64,000 bases of DNA from assembly GCF_005887615.1 (NCBI RefSeq), contig NZ_VANS01000003.1:186001-250000 (forward strand). Reading direction: 5' to 3'. Position 1 is the stretch's first letter, and each line of letters opens with the position of its first letter. Positions 24,370 through 32,684 of this stretch are shown here, piece after piece. The notes below the pieces were generated by a model, which saw nothing but the letters and a program-made list of their open reading frames with translations, searched no databases and was not told the origin of the DNA. Source of the stretch: Sulfitobacter sabulilitoris (GTDB lineage Bacteria; Pseudomonadota; Alphaproteobacteria; Rhodobacterales; Rhodobacteraceae). A program made the translations under genes and the position numbers.

Positions 24370-24876
24370 ATGATCCCACACCCAATCACACGCCGCCGCC
24401 TGTTGGTCGCGGGCGCAGCCACCGCGGGGGCCGCCTTGGTCACCGGCGGCTCGGGTCTGTTTGCCCCGGCACGCGCGCAGGGCGTCGCGCCGACGCCGAC
24501 GATGCGCGGCGGATCGAACAACTACCGTCCCGGCGCGCCGATCGTCGACCGCATCGGCGGCGGCGGCTTTTGGATGACCGGCAGGGTGCGCCGCGCGGGC
24601 GACGGTGCCCCGTTGCAGGGCGTGCGCATCCAGATCTGGGCTCACACGACCGAAGGGCACGAACGCGATCCGCACAGCCACGGCGCCACACTCACCGGTG
24701 CGGACGGCGTGTTCCGGCTGGAGATGCCGCAGATCGTTCCCGCCTTTGGCCAGCCGCATGGTCATCTTGCCTATGACGGGGACGGAGAGCCGTTTCAGAC
24801 CGTGTTCCTGCGCCCCGTGATGCCGCGCGCAAGCGATACGACCCTGCATGCGGATTTCGTGCTTCAGCCGGCCTGA
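24370..24876 (+). CDS. Exported intradiol-dioxygenase-fold protein
   Basis: A 168-residue protein with a Tat-like signal (TRRRLLVAGAATAGAALV, cleavage after ARAQ). The mature part follows the intradiol ring-cleavage dioxygenase core: a small beta-sandwich with GRVRRAGDGAPLQGVRIQIW, HSHGATLTGADGVFRLEMP and PAFGQPHGHLAY. His residues suitable for iron binding are present, but the two conserved Tyr ligands are not obvious, so activity is uncertain. AGGAG lies 9 bp upstream of the ATG. The following membrane gene starts 2 bp after its stop, so the two are probably cotranscribed and act at the cytoplasmic membrane. Confidence 0.75.
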   Translation: MIPHPITRRRLLVAGAATAGAALVTGGSGLFAPARAQGVAPTPTMRGGSNNYRPGAPIVDRIGGGGFWMTGRVRRAGDGAPLQGVRIQIWAHTTEGHERDPHSHGATLTGADGVFRLEMPQIVPAFGQPHGHLAYDGDGEPFQTVFLRPVMPRASDTTLHADFVLQPA

Positions 24877-24878
24877 TC

Positions 24879-25493
24879 ATGAAGCCGGCCATCCGCGCGA
24901 TCCTGATCTGGGCCGTCCTCGGGGGGGCCATCGCCGTGCCGATGGCGGTCGCCATGACCAGTCCGCTGCTGGCGTGGCGGGACCCGATCTATATCGGGGC
25001 CGGGGTGGCGGGGGTGGTCGCGCTGGCCCTGATCCTCGTGCAGCCTCTGCTGGCGGGCGGGTATCTGCCGGGGCTGCCCCTGCGGCGCGGACGGCACGTG
25101 CATCGTTGGACCGGCAGCCTGCTGGTGGCGGCCGTGGTGGCGCATGTCGCGGGCCTGTGGCTGACCAGTCCGCCCGATGTGATCGACGCGCTTCTGTTCA
25201 CGTCGCCAACGCCGTTTTCGGCCTGGGGCGTCGTCGCGATGTGGGCGCTCTTCGCTGCCGCCCTGCTGGCCGGGCTGCGTTGGCCGCTGCGCATCCGGCC
25301 ACGGTTTTGGCGGCTCGGTCATTCCGCACTCGTGGCGGTTGTCGTCCTGGGCAGCGTCGCGCATGCGATGCTGGTCGAAGGCACGATGGGCACGGCATCC
25401 AAGGCGGTGCTGTGCGTGCTCGCGCTGATGGCCACGGCCAAGGCATTGATCGATCTGCGCGCCTGGGTACTGGTGCGGCGACTGCGAAGCTGA
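24879..25493 (+). CDS. Ferric-reductase-like transmembrane protein
   Basis: A 204-residue membrane protein of about six helices. Paired His residues lie in the pattern of the ferric reductase-like haem-b domain (GRHVHRWTGSLLVAAVVAHV, then RLGHSALVAVVVLGSVAHAM), consistent with two haems spanning the bilayer. It could pass electrons across the membrane, perhaps to the dioxygenase-fold protein encoded 2 bp upstream. No flavin or NAD(P)H domain is attached, so an electron donor is missing from the locus. Confidence 0.8.
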   Translation: MKPAIRAILIWAVLGGAIAVPMAVAMTSPLLAWRDPIYIGAGVAGVVALALILVQPLLAGGYLPGLPLRRGRHVHRWTGSLLVAAVVAHVAGLWLTSPPDVIDALLFTSPTPFSAWGVVAMWALFAAALLAGLRWPLRIRPRFWRLGHSALVAVVVLGSVAHAMLVEGTMGTASKAVLCVLALMATAKALIDLRAWVLVRRLRS

Positions 25494-25529
25494 GCGCCGC
25501 GCGCCGCCTCTGAACAGGGCGGCCATGGG

Positions 25530-26399
25530 TCAGGGCGCGGCGTGAGGGCGGCGTTCATTCGCCAAAAGGCCGCAGATCACGATGATCCCTGCGCCGGCCA
25601 GCTCGCGGGGGGTCGCGACCTCGGCAAAGACGACGTAACCGATCGTCAGCGCAAACAGGATCCGCGCATAGGGAAACGTGGCAAGCCCGGACACTTCGCC
25701 AAAGCGATAGGCCTCGACGGTCAGCAGCATCCCCAGCGTGGCAAGAGACCCCGCCACGAGCAGCAGCGCCACATCGCCCATCGGCAGGTTGGTCCAGCCC
25801 GCCACCGCGCCTGGCAGCGTCCCGAGACTTGCCACCAGACCGATCCAGACCATGATGGTCGCGGTGTGTTCGGTGCGCGCCAGCACCCGGTTCTGAAAAA
25901 TCAGGATCGCCGCCGCCAGTGCCGAGCCAAGACCCAAGAGCACACCCGGCTTTACATCGAAGCTTTGCGCGCCGCTGGCGAGGACCACGCCCAGAAACCC
26001 GAAAGCCGTGGTCGCCGCGCGCATCATCCCGATCTTTTCGCCAAGAACGACGGGGGCCATGACGACCACGAAAAGCGATGTGCTGAAGGTCAACGTCGTC
26101 GCAAGCGCCAGGTCGAGGGTCTGAAAGCTGGCATAGTAAAGCCACCAGCAGACCAGGCTGGTCAGCCCGCGCAGCACCAGCATCGGCCAGTTGCCCGAGC
26201 GAAACAGCGTCGGGCGGCGGCATCCGATCCACAGCGCGACGATGACCAGCTGACAGGCGGAGCGGAAAAAGATGATCTGGGCAAAGGCGACCTCCGGCGA
26301 CAGGAACCGCAAAACGCTCACGTCCGCCGTGAACACGGCCGCGGCCAAGAGCAGCAGAGCCGCGCCGTAGCGGTTGTCGACAGGGGCCTGTCCGCTCAT
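25530..26399 (-). CDS. EamA-family (DMT superfamily) transporter
   Basis: A 289-residue inner-membrane protein with ten predicted helices in two EamA repeats. The first contains LRGLTSLVCWWLYYASFQTL and the second GLATFPYARILFALTIGYVV, ending in a short basic tail. DMT proteins typically export amino acids or other small metabolites. Its ATG overlaps the stop of the M20 peptidase (ATGA), so it is the last gene of the six-gene leftward operon; export of a product or by-product of that pathway is plausible but unproven. Confidence 0.9.
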   Translation of the reverse strand: MSGQAPVDNRYGAALLLLAAAVFTADVSVLRFLSPEVAFAQIIFFRSACQLVIVALWIGCRRPTLFRSGNWPMLVLRGLTSLVCWWLYYASFQTLDLALATTLTFSTSLFVVVMAPVVLGEKIGMMRAATTAFGFLGVVLASGAQSFDVKPGVLLGLGSALAAAILIFQNRVLARTEHTATIMVWIGLVASLGTLPGAVAGWTNLPMGDVALLLVAGSLATLGMLLTVEAYRFGEVSGLATFPYARILFALTIGYVVFAEVATPRELAGAGIIVICGLLANERRPHAAP

Positions 26400-27808
26400 G
26401 CGCGGCGATACGGGGCAAAGTCGGCGACCTGCGAAAGCGCGATCTGCCGCAGGATCTGCACCCAGGCGGCAAGGCCCTCCGCGATCGAGGAAACCCTGAA
26501 GAATTCATTGGGCGCATGAAAGTTTTCGTCCGACAGCGCGAAGGAGAACATCACCGTATCGAGACCCAGCACACGGTCCACGATCTCGGTCAGCGGCAAG
26601 GAGGCGCCGATCCGGACCCTGAGCGGGGTCTGGCCCGTGGTATGGCGCAAGGCGGCGATGGCCGCGGCCAACAAGGGGTGATCGGGCGGCAGGGTGTAGG
26701 CGCCGGTCGCACCGGTGTCGCCAGATACCTCCAGCGTGGCATGGGCCGGAAGCAGTGCCTCGAGGTGCGCGATGACCGCCTGCTTCGCGGCCTCCGGATC
26801 CTGCCCCGGAACCAGGCGCATCGTCAGCTTGGCAAAGGCTTCGTGCGGGATCACGGTCTTGGAGCCGGCCCCGGTGTAGCCGCCCCACATGCCATTCACA
26901 TCCAGCGTTGGCCGCATCCAGAGCCGTTCGAGGGTCGAATACCCGGCCTCGCCGTGCGGCTGCGCCGATAGCGGCGTGAAAAAGCCGGGGTCGCTGAACG
27001 GGATCGCGTCCAGGCCGTCGCGTTCGGCCGCTGTCGGCTCTGCCACGCCGTCGTAGAATCCCGCCGCCGCGATGCGCCCATCGGGGTGGTGCAGGCCGGC
27101 CACGAGCGTGGACAGCACATGCAACGGATTGGCGACGATCCCGCCGTACCGCCCCGAGTGCAGATCCGGCCCGGCGGTCCGGACCCGGATTTCGAAACCG
27201 GCGTTTCCGCGCGATCCGACATTCACCGCCAGCAGGTCGGGCCGCCACCGCGCGCCATCGGCCGACAACACCGCATCCGCGGCCAGAAGCGCGCGGTGCC
27301 TGTCCAGAATGCCGGGCAGGGATGGCGAACCGGTTTCCTCTTCGCCTTCGATCAGCAGCTTGACGTTTACGGGCAGCTTGCCCTCGACCGCGACAAAGGC
27401 GGCCAGCGCCTCGAGCGCGATCAGCATCGGCCCCTTGTCGTCCGACACGCCCCGGCCATAGATCCGGCCATCCCGTTCCTCCGGCTCGAAAGCGGGTGAC
27501 TGCCATTCGTCCATCGGATCGGGCGGTTGCACGTCGTAATGGGCATAGACCAGGATGGTGGGCTTGCCGGGGGCGTCCTGGCGTTGCGCGAAAATTGCCG
27601 GCTGTCCGGTTCGTGTGGCCGGCGTCAGTCGCTGGCGGTCTTTGAACCCCATCGCGTCGAGCCGGGCCTCGATGATCCGGCGCGCGTCCTCCATGCCCTG
27701 TGCCATGGCCGGGTCCGCGCCGACGGACGGGCAGGCGGCCAGTGCCTTCAGCGCATCGACGAGATGTCTCTGGCGATCAAGCGCATGCGCGAGGACTTGG
27801 TCGGTCAT
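26396..27808 (-). CDS. M20-family metallopeptidase (dipeptidase-like)
   Basis: A 470-residue cytoplasmic zinc hydrolase. M20 signatures are present: ILVYAHYDVQPPDP (metal His and catalytic Asp), GRGVSDDKGPMLIALEAL (bridging Asp), and LLIEGEEETGSPSLP (catalytic Glu pair). The dimerisation domain begins near SGRYGGIVANPLHVLSTLV. Length and motif spacing match the carnosinase/CNDP-like dipeptidase group. The start at 27808 is chosen because the longer upstream frame has no matching sequence. Cotranscription with creatininase-like, ketoreductase and SDR genes, opposite an oligopeptide importer, suggests cleavage of an imported amide or dipeptide-like compound. Confidence 0.93.
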   Translation of the reverse strand: MTDQVLAHALDRQRHLVDALKALAACPSVGADPAMAQGMEDARRIIEARLDAMGFKDRQRLTPATRTGQPAIFAQRQDAPGKPTILVYAHYDVQPPDPMDEWQSPAFEPEERDGRIYGRGVSDDKGPMLIALEALAAFVAVEGKLPVNVKLLIEGEEETGSPSLPGILDRHRALLAADAVLSADGARWRPDLLAVNVGSRGNAGFEIRVRTAGPDLHSGRYGGIVANPLHVLSTLVAGLHHPDGRIAAAGFYDGVAEPTAAERDGLDAIPFSDPGFFTPLSAQPHGEAGYSTLERLWMRPTLDVNGMWGGYTGAGSKTVIPHEAFAKLTMRLVPGQDPEAAKQAVIAHLEALLPAHATLEVSGDTGATGAYTLPPDHPLLAAAIAALRHTTGQTPLRVRIGASLPLTEIVDRVLGLDTVMFSFALSDENFHAPNEFFRVSSIAEGLAAWVQILRQIALSQVADFAPYRRA

Positions 27809-27819
27809 GGCGTGTCTCT

Positions 27820-28563
27820 TCAGGTTATGCCGCCATCGACGCCGAGGATCTGGCCGGTGATCCAGCCGGCGTCGTCGGAGGTCAGAAAGGCGGCGGCGGC
27901 GGCGATGTCTTCGGGCGTGCCCAGCCTGCGGGTATGGATGCGGCCGATCAGCTGTGCCTGGCCATCCGGGCCGTAGGCTTCCCACTGGCGGCGCGTGGCG
28001 GGGTTGGACAGGACAAACCCCGGCGCGATGGAATTCACCGTGATCCCGTGGCGGCCCAACTCAAGGCTCAGCTGTTTGGTCAGCCCGACCAGCGCGTGCT
28101 TGGCCGCGGTATAGGCGTGAATACCCGTCAGGCTGGGCCGCAGCCCCGCGCCGGAGCTGATCGTAACGATCCGGCCCCAGCCCGCGGCTTTCATCGCCGG
28201 CACCAGCGCCTGCGTCAGATAGAGCGTCGCATCCACGTTGACGGCGAAAATGCGGTGCCAGGCATCTGGCTCGACGTCCTCCAGCGGGGTGCCGACCTGG
28301 TTGCACACGCCGCCTGCCGCATTGACCAGCATCGCGGGCGCGCCGTGATCGGTGACAAGGCGGTCGCGCAGCGCCCGCACGGCCCCCGGATCGCCAAGAT
28401 CGGCGGCGATGGCTGGCAGGCCCAGCCGGTCGGCCGCCGCGTCGAGCGCGCCGCCCGGCAGATCGGTCACGACGACCCGCGCGCCGTCCGCCGCCAGGCG
28501 TGCGGCGATGGCCGCCCCGATGCCGCCGATGACGCCGGTGACCAGGGCGGTGCGGGCGCTCAT
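27820..28563 (-). CDS. Short-chain dehydrogenase/reductase
   Basis: A 247-residue classical SDR. The cofactor motif TGVIGGIG is at residues 9-16, and the structural NAG is present as NAAGG. The catalytic Ser lies in IVTISSGAGL, and Tyr/Lys lie in HAYTAAKHALVGLTK. The TDLP segment after beta-2 indicates NAD(H) preference. It overlaps the ketoreductase-like gene by 4 bp and precedes the M20 gene by 11 bp. It probably oxidises a hydroxyl group on the substrate handled by this operon; the substrate is unknown. Confidence 0.93.
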   Translation of the reverse strand: MSARTALVTGVIGGIGAAIAARLAADGARVVVTDLPGGALDAAADRLGLPAIAADLGDPGAVRALRDRLVTDHGAPAMLVNAAGGVCNQVGTPLEDVEPDAWHRIFAVNVDATLYLTQALVPAMKAAGWGRIVTISSGAGLRPSLTGIHAYTAAKHALVGLTKQLSLELGRHGITVNSIAPGFVLSNPATRRQWEAYGPDGQAQLIGRIHTRRLGTPEDIAAAAAFLTSDDAGWITGQILGVDGGIT

Positions 28564-29579
28564 CCCAACACCCTGGTCAGTTCGTGGAAGGTTTCTTGCG
28601 ACATTTCGCGGCGCCCGTCCTCGATGTCGTGGATGAGGTCGACCAGCCTGCGCAGAAGCGGCGTGTCGATGCCGTGGCCCGCCGCGATCTGCGCCACCGC
28701 GCCGACCTGCGGGTCGACTTCGGTCTTGCGTTTGCGCACCGCCAGATCGCGATAGATACCGGTATGGGTCTTGGCGGTCGTGGAATTGAACAGCGCCAGA
28801 TCGGCAAGGCACTGGCGGGCGGCGGCGTCCTCCGAACCCGGCAGGAAGGCGGAGGGCTCAAAGCCGTTGAAGGGCCGCGGGGTGACACCTTCGGCCACGG
28901 CGGTGCGCATCACCTCGCGCGCCAGACCGATCAAGGCAGGACCCCGCGCCGGATCGGCGAAATTGACGGTCATGCTGTCGTGGGTCAACGCCGTGGCGAA
29001 CAGCATCGCGCCATACCCCAGCTTGCCCCAGAGATAGGCCCAGATGTCGTCGGTCAGGACGGCGTCGGGCTCGAAGATCTGCAGCAGGTCGAACATCTCG
29101 GTGGTGCGTGGCCGCGGGCTGCCGTCGATCTCTCCCACCACGACGGCGCCGCGGTTGCCGAACAGGATACGGCCCGGCCCGATCCAGTCGGCCCCGTAGT
29201 TGACGAAGGCGCCCATGGTGCGCCCGGCGCCGACGGCGTGGGCGATCACCCGTTCGTTCAACCCGTTCTGCGCCGACAGCACGAAACCATCCTCGGCCAG
29301 GTGCGGCATCAGCTGCGCCAGCGCCGCTTCGGTCGCCTGCGCTTTGACGGCAAGCACGATCCGGCCATAGCGCCCCTCGAGCTGGTCGGGCGTGACGCAA
29401 GGCACGGTCTGGGTGAACGTCTCCACGGGTCCTTCGATGGACAAGCCGTCGGTCGAGCAGGCCTGCGCATGGTCGGCCACGATATCGACCATCTGCACCG
29501 GCACACCGGCCCGCGCCCAGTAGGCGCCCAGAATGCCGCCGATGGCGCCCGCGCCCCAGATCAGAACCGGTTCAGCCAT
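28560..29579 (-). CDS. Ketopantoate reductase (PanE/ApbA) family protein
   Basis: A 339-residue NADP-dependent oxidoreductase. The N-terminal Rossmann motif is IWGAGAIGG (residues 8-16). The family NGLNE-type motif (LSAQNGLNERVI) and the C-terminal ApbA helix bundle (LWGKLGYGAMLFATALTHDS) are present. Although the fold is that of 2-dehydropantoate reductase, placement between creatininase-like and SDR genes suggests another 2-keto acid or similar substrate rather than pantothenate synthesis. The ATG at 29579 is chosen because GGAG lies 7 bp upstream; it overlaps the previous gene by 8 bp. A TTG two codons earlier is less likely. Confidence 0.88.
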   Translation of the reverse strand: MAEPVLIWGAGAIGGILGAYWARAGVPVQMVDIVADHAQACSTDGLSIEGPVETFTQTVPCVTPDQLEGRYGRIVLAVKAQATEAALAQLMPHLAEDGFVLSAQNGLNERVIAHAVGAGRTMGAFVNYGADWIGPGRILFGNRGAVVVGEIDGSPRPRTTEMFDLLQIFEPDAVLTDDIWAYLWGKLGYGAMLFATALTHDSMTVNFADPARGPALIGLAREVMRTAVAEGVTPRPFNGFEPSAFLPGSEDAAARQCLADLALFNSTTAKTHTGIYRDLAVRKRKTEVDPQVGAVAQIAAGHGIDTPLLRRLVDLIHDIEDGRREMSQETFHELTRVLG

Positions 29580-30288
29580 TGCCAAGCTCCGGCCAGGGGC
29601 CTTCTAGCGCGGCGCGAGTCTCCGCCACGCCGGTGTCCCATATCGCCTGCATGTCCTCGTTGGGACGCTGCCAGCGGCCGCCGAACGATCCGTCGCCAAG
29701 CACCTCGCGCGCCAGCGCGGGCGCAGAGGCCTTCATCAACGCCATGTCCACCATCGGTTTCTCGCCCTCCGGAGCAGGGGCATGCGCAAGCCGCGTCCAG
29801 GGGAAATTCTCCATCCAGTTGGCGTGCGATCCGGTCGTGTCGATGGATTGCGCGGTGGCCCAGGTCTGGGGCGCGTTCCACCAATTGTGAAACTTGATCG
29901 AAAGATCGCCATGCTCCGCCATCAGTTCCTGCGCCAGGGCGCCCACCGGGTTGTTCCCGCCGTGCCCGTTGACGATCAGGATGCGGCGGAAGCCGGCGCG
30001 CCGCAGCGACGCGACGATGTCGCGGATCACCGCCATCAGCGTCTCGACCCGCAGGCAGATCGTACCGGGATAGGCGTTGAAGTAGGGCGCAAGCCCGTAA
30101 GGCATGACCGGAAAGACCGGAACATCGAGCGGCCGCGCCGCGTCGCCGGCGACCTTTTCGGCCAAAATCATGTCGACACAGAGCGACAGTTGCGCATGTT
30201 GTTCGGTCGAGCCGATGGGAAGGATGCAGCGCGGATCGCGGGCGGCGGCCGCCTCGACGTCGCGCCAGTTCATATCGGCCACATTCAT
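29572..30288 (-). CDS. Creatininase-family amidohydrolase
   Basis: A 238-residue metal-dependent amidohydrolase. Family signatures are ILPIGSTEQHAQLSLCVD (metal ligands Glu, His and Asp) and LIVNGHGGNNPVGAL. Members open cyclic amides such as creatinine or act on related formamides, so a cyclic or substituted amide is the likely substrate. It is the second gene of the leftward operon, 21 bp after the MarR-type gene. Pairing with an M20 peptidase and the divergently encoded peptide-type importer supports a role in using an external amide. Confidence 0.9.
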   Translation of the reverse strand: MNVADMNWRDVEAAAARDPRCILPIGSTEQHAQLSLCVDMILAEKVAGDAARPLDVPVFPVMPYGLAPYFNAYPGTICLRVETLMAVIRDIVASLRRAGFRRILIVNGHGGNNPVGALAQELMAEHGDLSIKFHNWWNAPQTWATAQSIDTTGSHANWMENFPWTRLAHAPAPEGEKPMVDMALMKASAPALAREVLGDGSFGGRWQRPNEDMQAIWDTGVAETRAALEGPWPELGNG

Positions 30289-30309
30289 GTCACTGTCCTT
30301 TCCGTTCGT

Positions 30310-30861
30310 TCAGTTTGTGGGTCCTGCTTCGGGCGGCAGACCGCCGGCCCAGTCGTTTGCGGCGATGACGACCTTCGACATCAGCTCAAAGAGCATCTGG
30401 CGTTCGCCCTGCGACAGGGCCGTCAGCATCCGCTGCTCCTGCGCCGCAAAGGCGGGCAGCGTCTCGTTGAACAGCGCCCGGCCCTTGTCCGACAGATGCA
30501 GCGCCTGCTTGCGCCCGCCGCCAGGGGTCTTGCTGCGCGCCTCGATCAAGCCCATCAACTCAAGCCGCTTGATCGCACGGCTGAGCGTGTTCTTGGGAAA
30601 CCCCGATGTGCGCGAGATATCACGCGCGCTGCCGCCATCCGCCAACGCCAGCGAATACAGCACGACATACTCGGGCCGCTTGAGCCCGTAGGTGTCATGT
30701 ATCCAGTTGTAGAGCGGCGTGTTGTAAAGCAGCGCCAGGTAGTTGATGCGAAACGTGAAGGGGCAGGGGTTGTCCCATAACTTCGCCTCCAGCATGTCGG
30801 GGCCCGGCCCGTTGTCGGGTTTGCCGAAGTCTTGATCACACGCGGTCTGCGGGCCCGACAT
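30310..30861 (-). CDS. MarR-family transcriptional regulator
   Basis: A 183-residue winged-helix regulator. After an N-terminal helix region (CPFTFRINYLALLYNTPLYN) comes the DNA-binding core: YVVLYSLALADGGSARDISR, then SGFPKNTLSRAIKRLELMGL and the wing RSKTPGGGRKQALHL. It heads the leftward catabolic operon and faces the ABC importer operon. Two matching dyads lie in the shared intergenic region and are probable binding sites. The start at 30861 has AGGGGA upstream; an in-frame ATG at 30891 is also possible and would place the gene start against the nearer dyad. Confidence 0.9.
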   Translation of the reverse strand: MSGPQTACDQDFGKPDNGPGPDMLEAKLWDNPCPFTFRINYLALLYNTPLYNWIHDTYGLKRPEYVVLYSLALADGGSARDISRTSGFPKNTLSRAIKRLELMGLIEARSKTPGGGRKQALHLSDKGRALFNETLPAFAAQEQRMLTALSQGERQMLFELMSKVVIAANDWAGGLPPEAGPTN

Positions 30862-30892
30862 ATCTGCGCTAATCCCCTGCTTCAGCAACATT

Positions 30893-30908
30893 AGTTCCAA
30901 AATGAACT
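30893..30908. promoter_or_regulatory. Putative MarR operator, proximal copy
   Basis: AGTTCCAAAATGAACT has 5-bp inverted arms (AGTTC and GAACT) separated by 6 bp. It shares these arms and spacing with the second site 53 bp away. The position immediately upstream of the MarR-type gene fits autorepression. Confidence 0.6.
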
Positions 30909-30945
30909 TGACTGACACAATATCTAACCACAATCTGGAAAAGCA

Positions 30946-30961
30946 AGTTCCAAATGGAACT
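30946..30961. promoter_or_regulatory. Putative MarR operator, distal copy
   Basis: AGTTCCAAATGGAACT is symmetric apart from its two central bases (7-bp arms AGTTCCA and TGGAACT). The 53-bp centre-to-centre distance from the other copy is close to five helical turns, so both sites face the same side of the DNA. It lies 64 bp before the ATG of the ABC substrate-binding gene, a good position to control that operon. Confidence 0.65.
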
Positions 30962-31025
30962 GTATGCAAGATTGAAAAATTTGGGATGGGGTCAAGGCCT
31001 CTTCCATCAACGGGAAGGGAAAATT

Positions 31026-32612
31026 ATGAAACACCAGAAATTCCTTGCGCCTCTTGCGTTCGCGCTGGGCCTGACGTCGGCGGGCGCTGTGACGGCGCAG
31101 ACCTTGACGATGGGCGTGCGCGGCGGACCTGAATCGATGGATCCGCATTTCTCGGCCCTGGGGCCCCATGCCGAAGCCGCCAAGCATATTTTCGACACAC
31201 TGGTCTGGTCGGGCGACGACCTGCAGATCGAGCCGGGGCTGGCGACCAGTTGGGAGGCGGTGGACGAAGACACCTGGGAGTTCAAGCTGCGCGAAGGCGT
31301 GACATTCCACGACGGGTCCGCCTTTGACGCCGAGGACGTGAAATTCTCGATCGAGCGGATCCCGGTCGTCACCGGCCCGACGACCACGGCGATCTACGTG
31401 CGCCGCGTCTCCGACGTCGAGATCATCGACCCCTACACGTTGCATATTCATACCGACGGCCAGGCGGCGACCCTGCCGAACGACTTCATCCGCCTGTTCA
31501 TCGTCTCGTCCGAAGCGGCGGCGGACTATTCCACGCCCGAGACGGCCGCGGAGGGCTTCAACTCAGGCGCGGCCACCATCGGCACCGGGCCCTACAAATA
31601 CGTCAGCTGGGAGCCGAAGGGCGATCTGGTCCTGGCGCGCAACGACGATTACTGGCGCGGCATGGGTGCGTGGGAGACGGTGGTGCGCAAGGAGATCCCC
31701 AACGACAGCTCGCGGCTTGCGGCGCTCAAGGCGGGGCAGGTGGATGTGATCAACTACGTCTCGTCGGTGGATTACCTTGCGCTGGAACGCGATCCCGACA
31801 TCGATGCCATCAAGGGCGACAGCGTCTATATCATGAATCTGCAACTCGATCAGCGCGAAGACACCCCGTTGGTGCGTGCCAAGGACGGATCGGACCTGGA
31901 TGAAAACCCGTTCCGCGACCTGCGTGTCCGGCAGGCCATCGACCATGCGATCGACCGCGAAACCATGGTCGACATCGTGCTCGAAGGTCTGGGCAAACCG
32001 GCGAACCAGATGATGCCCGCGGGCTTTTTCGGCTCGTCCGAGGACATTGCCATGCCTGCCTACGATCCGGCGATGGCACAGGAGCTGCTGGCGGACGCGG
32101 GCTATCCGGATGGCTTCGAGGTCGATCTTTATTGCACCGCCGACCGCCTGCCGGGTGATGGCGCGATCTGCCAGGGACTGGGCCAGATGCTGACCCAGGT
32201 CGGTATCAAGACCAACGTGAACGCGGTGTCCAAGACCGTGTATTTCCCCGCGCAGGCGCGGCTTGAATATTCGATGTTCATGAACGGCTGGGGCACGCTG
32301 ACCGGAGAGGCGTCCTACACCCTTGGCGGCCTCGCACATTCCAACAACCCGGAGGTCAAGCTGGGCGCCTACAACCGCATCGAGTACAAGAACGACGATG
32401 TGGACACCCTGCTGCAGACCGGCGCCAAGATGATGAACCCGGACGAACGCCGCGCGACCTACGAGGAGGCGATGGAAAAGGTGATGGCGGACAAGGCCTA
32501 CATCTCCATCGTGCAGCTTCAGACGGTCTGGGGGTCCAAGGCGGGCACGGTCGAATTCACGCCACGCTTCGACGAGGACACGCTGGCGTTCTTCATCAAG
32601 CCGGCATCCTGA
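31026..32612 (+). CDS. ABC transporter family 5 substrate-binding protein
   Basis: A 528-residue periplasmic receptor of the oligopeptide/nickel type (SBP_bac_5). The signal peptide is MKHQKFLAPLAFALGLTSAG, with cleavage near residue 25 (TAQT). Family landmarks are GVRGGPESMDPHFSALGPHA, TWEFKLREGVTFHDGSAFDA (the FxLRxGVxFHDG motif) and TGPYKYVSWEPKGDLVLARN. GGAAGGGA lies 5 bp upstream. It is the first gene of a five-gene importer (two permeases, two ATPases). Ligands of the family include peptides, glycosides, opines and cyclic amides; co-regulation with the creatininase/M20 operon points to an amide or peptide-like compound. Confidence 0.95.
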   Translation: MKHQKFLAPLAFALGLTSAGAVTAQTLTMGVRGGPESMDPHFSALGPHAEAAKHIFDTLVWSGDDLQIEPGLATSWEAVDEDTWEFKLREGVTFHDGSAFDAEDVKFSIERIPVVTGPTTTAIYVRRVSDVEIIDPYTLHIHTDGQAATLPNDFIRLFIVSSEAAADYSTPETAAEGFNSGAATIGTGPYKYVSWEPKGDLVLARNDDYWRGMGAWETVVRKEIPNDSSRLAALKAGQVDVINYVSSVDYLALERDPDIDAIKGDSVYIMNLQLDQREDTPLVRAKDGSDLDENPFRDLRVRQAIDHAIDRETMVDIVLEGLGKPANQMMPAGFFGSSEDIAMPAYDPAMAQELLADAGYPDGFEVDLYCTADRLPGDGAICQGLGQMLTQVGIKTNVNAVSKTVYFPAQARLEYSMFMNGWGTLTGEASYTLGGLAHSNNPEVKLGAYNRIEYKNDDVDTLLQTGAKMMNPDERRATYEEAMEKVMADKAYISIVQLQTVWGSKAGTVEFTPRFDEDTLAFFIKPAS

Positions 32613-32631
32613 TCCACCACATGACCATCTC

Positions 32632-32659
32632 TCCGGGCGGCCGCTGAACGCCGCCCGGA
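32632..32659 (+). terminator. Strong hairpin between substrate-binding and permease genes
   Basis: TCCGGGCGGC and GCCGCCCGGA make an exact 10-bp stem with an 8-nt loop, within the 72-bp gap and without a T-run. Such elements commonly stabilise the binding-protein mRNA or attenuate read-through so that the receptor is made in excess over the membrane components. Confidence 0.65.
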
Positions 32660-32684
32660 CGTCGTTTGCCCCAAGGGAGAACCG

